The notes beneath the pieces were generated by a model. It saw only the letters and a program-made list of their open reading frames with translations, ran no database searches and was not told the origin of the DNA. Below are positions 1 through 7,200 of a DNA stretch of 7,236 nucleotides, piece after piece. Position numbers and translations under genes: made by a program. Where the stretch lies: assembly GCA_003645115.1 (NCBI GenBank), contig QNEG01000069.1, forward strand, positions 1-7,236, in the 5' to 3' direction. The DNA comes from a bacterium (GTDB lineage Bacteria; UBP14; UBA6098; B30-G16). Each line of letters opens with the position of its first letter. Position 1 is the first letter of the stretch.

Positions 1-1264
1 ATGTATATTCACCGGGCTGGAAATCCTGGAAATTAAATGTAATGGTGCGTTCATCACCGCTTTTAAAATCCTCTATTTGCTCGGCTGCGAGCAATGAATA
101 GGTGCCATCGGGTTTCCTGACATAAGCTGAATAGCTTACTTTTCCAATTTTCTTTCCACTTCCATTCTTGAATACAGCATCGATTTTGACCTCGTCTCCG
201 GGTTTGAGTCTTTGCATTTGTGGTGTGACAGAAATAGCGGATAAATCCCATACTGGGATAGGATTAGGTATCTGAAACATAGCAGAGAATTTATGCGATG
301 TGACACCTGCTGCAGATAGCTTATTTAGTGGATACAAGAAAGCGTAATCCACCTGAAGCGCCCATTCCTTATTTAGTCTCCATCCCAGACCCATAGTGAG
401 TTCATCGGGATTGGCGCCATCGCGAAAGTCCATATTGTATCCGCCACGCAATGCGATAGAATGCTTATAGAACCATTGCTCGAAACCGATATGCGGTGAA
501 ATCACCGAACTTCCCTCGTTAAAATATCTTCCATCGGCAGCAATCAGCAAATTTTTATTTGGAGCATAACTCATTCCGACTCGCATCTGCATCGGTGTCT
601 TGCCCTCATCGGCATTCTCCAGCGACATATTAGGTTGAAGTATATTGGATGCCGATGCGCCCACAGAGATAGTTCTGGATAATTTCCATAATATTCCGGC
701 ATCGAGCGAGAAACCCCACTTGCTGGTGCCACCTCCGAAAACCGGGTCATCGATGATGTCAACATCCTCCTCGGGGTTGTTTACGAAATTATTCTCATTA
801 TAACCTGTATTAAGCATCCTAAATGCAAGTCCAATGGATAGCGGATGTTTCCCCAGAAATCCCTCATTTTTCTGTCCAAATCGTTTAGCGAATGCGAGTT
901 TTAGATGATTTTCCAGATATACATCCGAGAAGAAATAGCGCCAGGATACTCCATATCCGAAGTAGTCTTTATATTGGTTGGCGAGAGCGAGATATCCTGT
1001 TCCAATGTTATCACCATCGATACCCCAGAACTCCTTATTAAATCCAGTGGTGATACATAGGTATCTGAATGAGGCTATTCCAGCCGGGTTCCACTCCACC
1101 GAATTGGCATCGTCGGCGACTCCAACGAATGTTCGTCCCATTCCCAAAGGACGAGCACCGGTAAAATCATCACCATAGCATAGCCCGAGCATTAACAACA
1201 TTAAAACGGCGATTCCCAAATATCTCATTTTTTTCCCCCGTTTATTTTGTATTACTTTTTCCAT
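1..1264 (-). CDS. PorV/PorQ-family outer-membrane beta-barrel protein with C-terminal Ig/CARDB-like domain (3' end outside window)
   Basis: Partial gene: 421 codons are visible and the reading frame leaves the window at the left edge without a stop. PorV-type proteins are FadL-like outer-membrane barrels; in known type IX systems PorV binds the C-terminal domain of translocated cargo and passes it to the surface attachment complex. The family signature is clear near the N terminus (residues about 37-64: ARPLGMGRTFVGVADD, then NSVEWNPAGIA). Residues 65-332 alternate polar and aromatic/hydrophobic positions with repeated G-[YFW]-x-[FWY] strands, as in a barrel; HKFSAMFQI (324-332) looks like the closing strand. 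From about 338 a separate beta-sandwich begins (WDLSAISVTP, LKPGDEVKIDAVFKN), resembling CARDB/APHP-type domains. A basic N-region (EKVIQNKRGKK) followed by a hydrophobic stretch (RYLGIAVLMLLMLGLCYG) forms the signal peptide, with probable cleavage before DD at 32-33. The start at 1264 is preferred over the in-frame ATG at 1228 because it has an AGGAGG site five bases upstream. Lysine use is normal (26 in 421). Family assignment is confident; partnership with the upstream gene product is inference. Confidence 0.92.
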   Translation of the reverse strand, partial: MEKVIQNKRGKKMRYLGIAVLMLLMLGLCYGDDFTGARPLGMGRTFVGVADDANSVEWNPAGIASFRYLCITTGFNKEFWGIDGDNIGTGYLALANQYKDYFGYGVSWRYFFSDVYLENHLKLAFAKRFGQKNEGFLGKHPLSIGLAFRMLNTGYNENNFVNNPEEDVDIIDDPVFGGGTSKWGFSLDAGILWKLSRTISVGASASNILQPNMSLENADEGKTPMQMRVGMSYAPNKNLLIAADGRYFNEGSSVISPHIGFEQWFYKHSIALRGGYNMDFRDGANPDELTMGLGWRLNKEWALQVDYAFLYPLNKLSAAGVTSHKFSAMFQIPNPIPVWDLSAISVTPQMQRLKPGDEVKIDAVFKNGSGKKIGKVSYSAYVRKPDGTYSLLAAEQIEDFKSGDERTITFNFQDFQPGEYT

Positions 1265-1269
1265 TATTC

Positions 1270-1275
1270 CCTCCT
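1270..1275 (-). promoter_or_regulatory. Ribosome binding site of the PorV-like gene
   Basis: On the minus strand the 14-base gap between the two genes contains AGGAGG, then the spacer GAATA, then ATG at 1264. This perfect Shine-Dalgarno sequence supports the start at 1264. The alternative in-frame ATG at 1228 is preceded only by a GGGGG run and a stretch of A. The site begins three bases after the TAA of the upstream gene, so the two genes are probably co-transcribed, with translation restarting independently at the barrel gene. No promoter or hairpin terminator fits in this gap. Confidence 0.85.
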
Positions 1276-1278
1276 GTT

Positions 1279-4200
1279 TTATCGAGCCACAGTAACAGTT
1301 CCCTCACAGACTATTTCGCCATCCACCTCGATTACATATATGTAAAGTCCTTGAGGAACTTTGTTTCCATTTGCATCGGTTCCATCCCATCGAGCTGTTT
1401 CCCTCAAATCACTGACACCGAGTCCGGCGGGAACCTCGATTTCTTTCACCAATGAATTATATACATTGAAAATATACACAATTCCGGTTTTCACTCCCAT
1501 ATCGGGGAAACTGAATTGAGCAAAATCATTATGAGTATCATCATTGGGTGTAAACGGATTAGGATATCTATCGCATCCTACTTCATAAGGATACCAGAAT
1601 GACCAGCTATAATCGGCGCAATTAGCTCCACAGAATTCAGAATCCACGCAATCGCAGGTGTGAAGGTCTATCCAAATAGTCTCGGCATCAGCCAGCGAAA
1701 TATCCAGTTCCTCGAATGATATAGAAAGTTGTCCGGATGACCAATCCAGTGGTCCAGATGGATATGTTAGAGTATCATCGGTCAATCCATTGTTATATAT
1801 CCGAACAATAAATGAATCCTCCAGGACACCGCAGACATTGTCAGAGACTGGTATAATCACTTCGGGTGAACGCTCATTTACTGTGGTATCATCAATAGGA
1901 TAGCTCATATCGGCAATCGGTGGAGTAAAGTCTGTATAGAATGTAAGAGATGCTGGAGCCGGTAACGGTTGATCAAATTCATTATAAAGTGTGATTATTC
2001 GAATAGTAATGGTGTCATTGTCGTCCCAGTTTCCAGTAGGTGGTCCAACATCGACCATTCCGCTATCTGGATAGATTTCCGTATATATTATAAATGTTTC
2101 GGATGTGTCATAAATACTACCGCCGATTTGGACCCGAAGACTTTCCACTACCAGCGGGACTCCTGAAGCATCCCATACGGTGAAAATAACCGATTGGTCC
2201 TGGCAGGCAGTGATAGTATTAGGTGGTGGATAAATAGCCTCGGCTCGTGGTTGTCCACAAGGTTCACCCCACACGGTAATAACCGCAGATGTTTCGTAAG
2301 TGGCGCTTACATATCCGCCCATAGTATCGGCGGGATTGCAACTATCATCCAGTTCATAATAGCAGGAATTGAAAGCCACCACTGCGATAGTGAGTGTTTC
2401 CTCACAATCTATATTAAAGTCGAATGTGGTATCTATAAGAGAATCATCGGATGCCAGTGCACCATCGATTAGAACCTGATAATAGACCGGTTCAGTTACC
2501 ATTGTATCGGGATTAAACCATACCAAAGTGTGTAAACCCGCCAACAGTTCTGAACCATCGGTAGGGGATGTAATTGTGGGTGCGACTACCGGTTCATAAT
2601 CTATGAATACATCGACAGTATCATAATCCCAGACCGTATCTCCAGCGACACAAACCGCCCAGCCCTCTACGATATATGTAGTAGTGATATTGGGGGTTAC
2701 CACGGGATTTTCCTCGGTGGAGAAAACAGTATCGCCATCGTCATACCAGTTGAAACCGGTCTCTAAAAATCCTGTGCCCGAATACACGGGGTCGCAGCCG
2801 AGTATCACATTTTCGCCCGGACAGGAATACTGGTCCGGTCCCGCATAGACAACGATATTGCATTCACACTGAATTGCATAACAGGTATCCAGCGAATTTG
2901 TCCAGTTAAATAATGTATCTGTCCATTCGCAGGAATCTCCATAATCGGCTTCATTGTATGCGGATATACTGACACATATCGTATCTCCCGATAGGACGGG
3001 AATTTCCACATCACCGATTGGGTAAGGAGTTCCATTTATGGCAACTGTCCCATCGAAAGTGCAGGCGATGGTGTCATCTACTCCAGTGGTCAAATACAAA
3101 GTATCCACGCATATCGGAGTATCGGTAGGCATCGGCGAAAGCGAAATTACCGGCGCTTCTGTCAGCATCTGGAAACTTCCACCGACATCGGCACTCAATG
3201 AATCGGTCCCCAGTGTATCAGCGAGATAGGTAATGGCATAATCCACTATGTATCCATTATCTGTCCAACAGCTGCCAGCTACCGCAGGATAGAATTCTAT
3301 TGTATAAATAGTATCGTCTGGTGGGGGAGTAGGTGTCAATGTAAATTCCGGTCCCCAACTGTATGTTATTCCATCGATTACTGCTTCGAAAGTGGTGGTA
3401 TCCACTCCGTGCTGTGAAATTACCTGCCATAAAATAGGTTGACATTCACAGGCAGTTTGTATGCAAAGGTCTCCATTTATGTCCTCGGGTGCAATCACCG
3501 ATGCTCGCACTGCGCCCAGCGCCACATCGAATGTCCAACAGGTATCACCATAGTTTCCTGTATCGCAGAAATAGTCCGCACAAGTATCGTGAGCGAATGC
3601 GCACACAGTAACCACATCGCCATCCACGAGTCCGAAGATATTTCCGCCCAATGTATCGGTGATGGTAATATCCAGTCCAGAGACGGATGATGTAATAGTC
3701 AAACTATCCGTGATTACCGCAAGACAAACAGCATCGGATGCACCGATATAAATATCGGTGTTATCCACCAGTATAGTGGATAAATCGGAGGGATATTCCC
3801 CGGAGAATGTTGGTGGAGCGAGGTCGAGCAATACTTGACCGTAAGATGTATCGCAAACTGCTGCAGAATCGCAGACAATCAATGAGAACGAGCAATATGT
3901 TCCATCGACCCAGAAACCCGGTGACGGAGTCCATATAAGTGTATCACCGCTGGCAGAGAGTTCAGCATCGCCCCAGGAATATCCAGTTCCGCACACATCC
4001 ACAGCGATAGTCGATGAATCCACTCCGATATCGGAATTTATTGTCCATAGAATTTGTTGGGTTGCGCAGGCTGATATAGTATCGCCATCGCCGTTTATAT
4101 CCAGCGGTTCCTCCAAAGTTATAGTAATTCCAGTTTCCACCAGGAATGACCAGCAACTATCACCATAATTAGGTCCGCAGGTATCAGAACAGACATCGTG

Positions 4201-7200
4201 TGCGTAGGCGCAAATGGAAACAGAATCGCCAGAAAGTAATCCGGTTATTGTGGTGTCCCAATCTCCAGTGGTAATGAGCCAATCGATGCCAGAAATACTG
4301 CTGGTGATAACAAGTGAGTCATAACTAACCGCACTGGCGCATATATCATCACTGGCATCGACATCGATAACAGCCTCGGTGGCAGCAATAGTTCCAGTGG
4401 GTCCGGTATATGTAAATGTCGGTGGTTCGGTATCGATGAGGAAAGAATCTATAACCGATTCCACCAGAGTATCGCCAATCATATTTACTGCGCTATCCAG
4501 TGTGACATTCACCCAGGTTCCACTGGATAGAGTGAAACCGGGTTCGAACAATACTTCCAAAGTAGTAGAATCGGTAACATAATCCACGGAAATTTCGGGA
4601 TCGCCGTAGTGATACTCGGTTCCCTCTACAAGCAGATGAAGATATGTGGTATCCATTCCGTGGGAATCATAGACATATATAATAAATCCGCCATCCTCGC
4701 AGGTGGTAATTCTTCTCATATCATCGTTGGTATCTGGCGGAGTGATAAATTCTCCCCATGGTTCTCCCATCATCACTCGGAAATACCAACAAATAGTGTC
4801 GGTGTTCACATCGCAATAATCACGGCAGCCATCAGAAACGATAGCACAAACATCCACAGAATCGCCATCCTCAAGTCCGGTCAGTGGAAGCGGGAAATCA
4901 TAACCCTCGAATATCAATCCAGAAACAGATGTAGTCGCCCAGACCGAGTCGATTGTGGTAAGAGTATCCATACATACGGAATCATAAAATGTGGCATTGA
5001 CTGAGACATCATAAGAATAAATAGTATCGCCATCGGCAGGGGTCGAACCGACAATAACAGGCGGTTCTAAATCGATAAGAACCCAGCCACATACTGGAGT
5101 CTCCAATTCTGCGCCGGTGGTGTCGAAAAGGCTATCCAGGCAGAATACGATACTATCGCCATCTGTCCAGTCCGGTGATGGTGTAAACACCAGAGTATGA
5201 ACACCCGAAGTATCCAGATGGCTGTCGCCCCAGTTGTATTCCACGCCATCCACAGTGACCCAGAGTCGTGACCAATCTATTCCAATGGAATCATCATAAT
5301 CGAGATTCCATATAATTTGCTGGTCTGCGCAATTCGAAATAACCCAGCCATCGCCATTGGTGTCCAGTGGTTCTATAACAGTAGCGGAGACCTCGCCGAT
5401 AACTATGGTGAAAGTCCAGCATACAGAATCGGAGTTCGGTCCACAGTAATCTGCACAAGTGTCCTCGGCAAATGCACAGATAGTCAGTGAGTCGCCGTTT
5501 TCCAATCCAGTAAGGTGGTATGAGAAATAATCTGTGCCCATACTATCCGGGTGGAAATCGAAATCGGCTGGACTTCCATCTAAAATACCGCCAGCGTGAA
5601 CATTGGTAATTATTGCATTACCGCAGATATCATCGGTGACCTCGACATAAATATTGGTCATAGTATCGTTGAGAATGGAGCCATCGGCGGGAGACATTCC
5701 GGAGAATATTGGCGGGTCGAGATCGATAATGAATGAGTCGATAATCGGAGAGACCAGATTGAAACCGAGTATATTTTGTGCAGAATCCAGTTCGAAAATC
5801 ACCCATTCCTCACTGGTCCAGCAGGTGCCGATAGCCGATGGGTCGAATGTAATTTCCAGTGTGTCCGTGCCCAGCAAAGTAGTAGTAACCGCAGGGCTGG
5901 TTTCATCATATTCCACTCCATTTATGTAAAAATGCACCGGCGATGTGGTCATACCCTGACTATCATATACGCGCCAGGTGATAATTTGGTTTCCGCAGGC
6001 AGAATCACCAGGAGCGAAACAATCCGAGACTATGGTGCCATTTCCATTGGAATCGAATGGAATAACTACCCATCCATAAGGTTCGCTGATAAGCACAGTA
6101 AACCACCAGCAGGAATCCATTGCATTAGGTGGGCAGGTGCATCCGGGTTGGACATCCACATCGTCGATAGAATGCACGCAAACCACTATGGAATCTCCAC
6201 TGGTAAATGTGCGATTTATATTGAATGAATTCCCCAGACCGTAAGTAGTATCATAGCTGACTCCACCCAAAGTGTCGTATGTGGTTATAGATACCCAAGT
6301 AGAACCAGCAAACACTCCGATGAAATCATCGAAAATATTTCCCGATATATTCACTACTGCGCTGGTGAGTGTTTCGGCATTTTCAGGAGAATATGTGGTC
6401 AATACCGGCGGGACCAAATCGACTATAAATCGACAGGTATCTGCAAGCACCACCGGACAACTATCCTGATATACTACCACCATCACTGTATCACCGTGGT
6501 TCCAGTATCCCGATGGTGGACCAACCTCGATAGTATCGGGATATACGGCATCATCGGGATTGCCCAGATATGTCGCCCAGGTCTCAGAACCGATAGTGCC
6601 ATATCCCGTGGAAACACCATTCACATAGACTTCTACCGAGATAGTGGAACTATCCGGACCGCCGACCACGGGGGTAACCAGAGTATCGATTAGAAAAGAG
6701 ACAGTCTGGCTGGTGCAGGATGTAACTATTCCGCAGGGGTCTGGACAATAATTACTCAGTTGGAAACTGTCGCAGGCAAAAATGTAGAATGTCCAGCAGG
6801 TGTCGATATAGTTAGGGCAACAGGAACAACCCAGGTTATGAATAGAGTCGATAATGTGGACACAGGCACGGATAGAATCACAAGGATTGAAAGTATCGGT
6901 GGTTCTGATTGCCCCCCAGGTAGTATCCAAAAAATTTCCGACAGAGAAATCATTCACTGCCCAGGTGATATATGTCGCCACCGGGACATCGCAGTCTGCG
7001 GTATCCCATTCTGCCATTGAATTCACATAATTGAGCCATATTCCTGCGCCATCATCATTGCTATACGCGATAAATTCGAACGATGTAATAGATACAGTAT
7101 CGCCATCCGCTGGATATAGCGAATCGATATAAGGCGGTGATAAATCTACTACGAATCCGCAGGTAAGTTGAGCAAAAGAAAGTGTAAATCCGATTAACAT

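Noticed and set aside
571..765. Short minus-strand open frames inside the barrel gene (63-251 and 571-765)
   Set aside because: They are out-of-frame shadows of the barrel coding sequence, whose own frame is continuous and matches a known family.
1229..1278. Transcription terminator or promoter between the two genes
   Set aside because: The minus strand here has no inverted repeat with a T run. The true gap is 14 bases once the upstream start is accepted, so co-transcription is more likely.
5776..6228. 150-codon open frame on the plus strand (also 4609-5004 and several shorter plus-strand frames)
   Set aside because: They lie wholly antisense to the giant gene, have no convincing ribosome binding site or domain, and their translations look like random reading of the opposite strand of an Asp/Thr/Ser-rich repeat gene.
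2720..7110. Recurring DNA word gtatcgccatc (for example near 2729, 4080, 5027 and 7093)
   Set aside because: It is the reverse complement of codons for the recurrent Asp-Gly-Asp-Thr motif of the protein; spacing is irregular and there are no conserved flanks, so it is not a CRISPR, operator or integration site.
7159..7170. Possible lipoprotein cysteine at residue 24 of the giant protein
   Set aside because: The preceding residues AQLT do not fit a lipobox, and a better signal peptidase I site exists at SFA-Q. The barrel's LGLC was rejected for the same reason.
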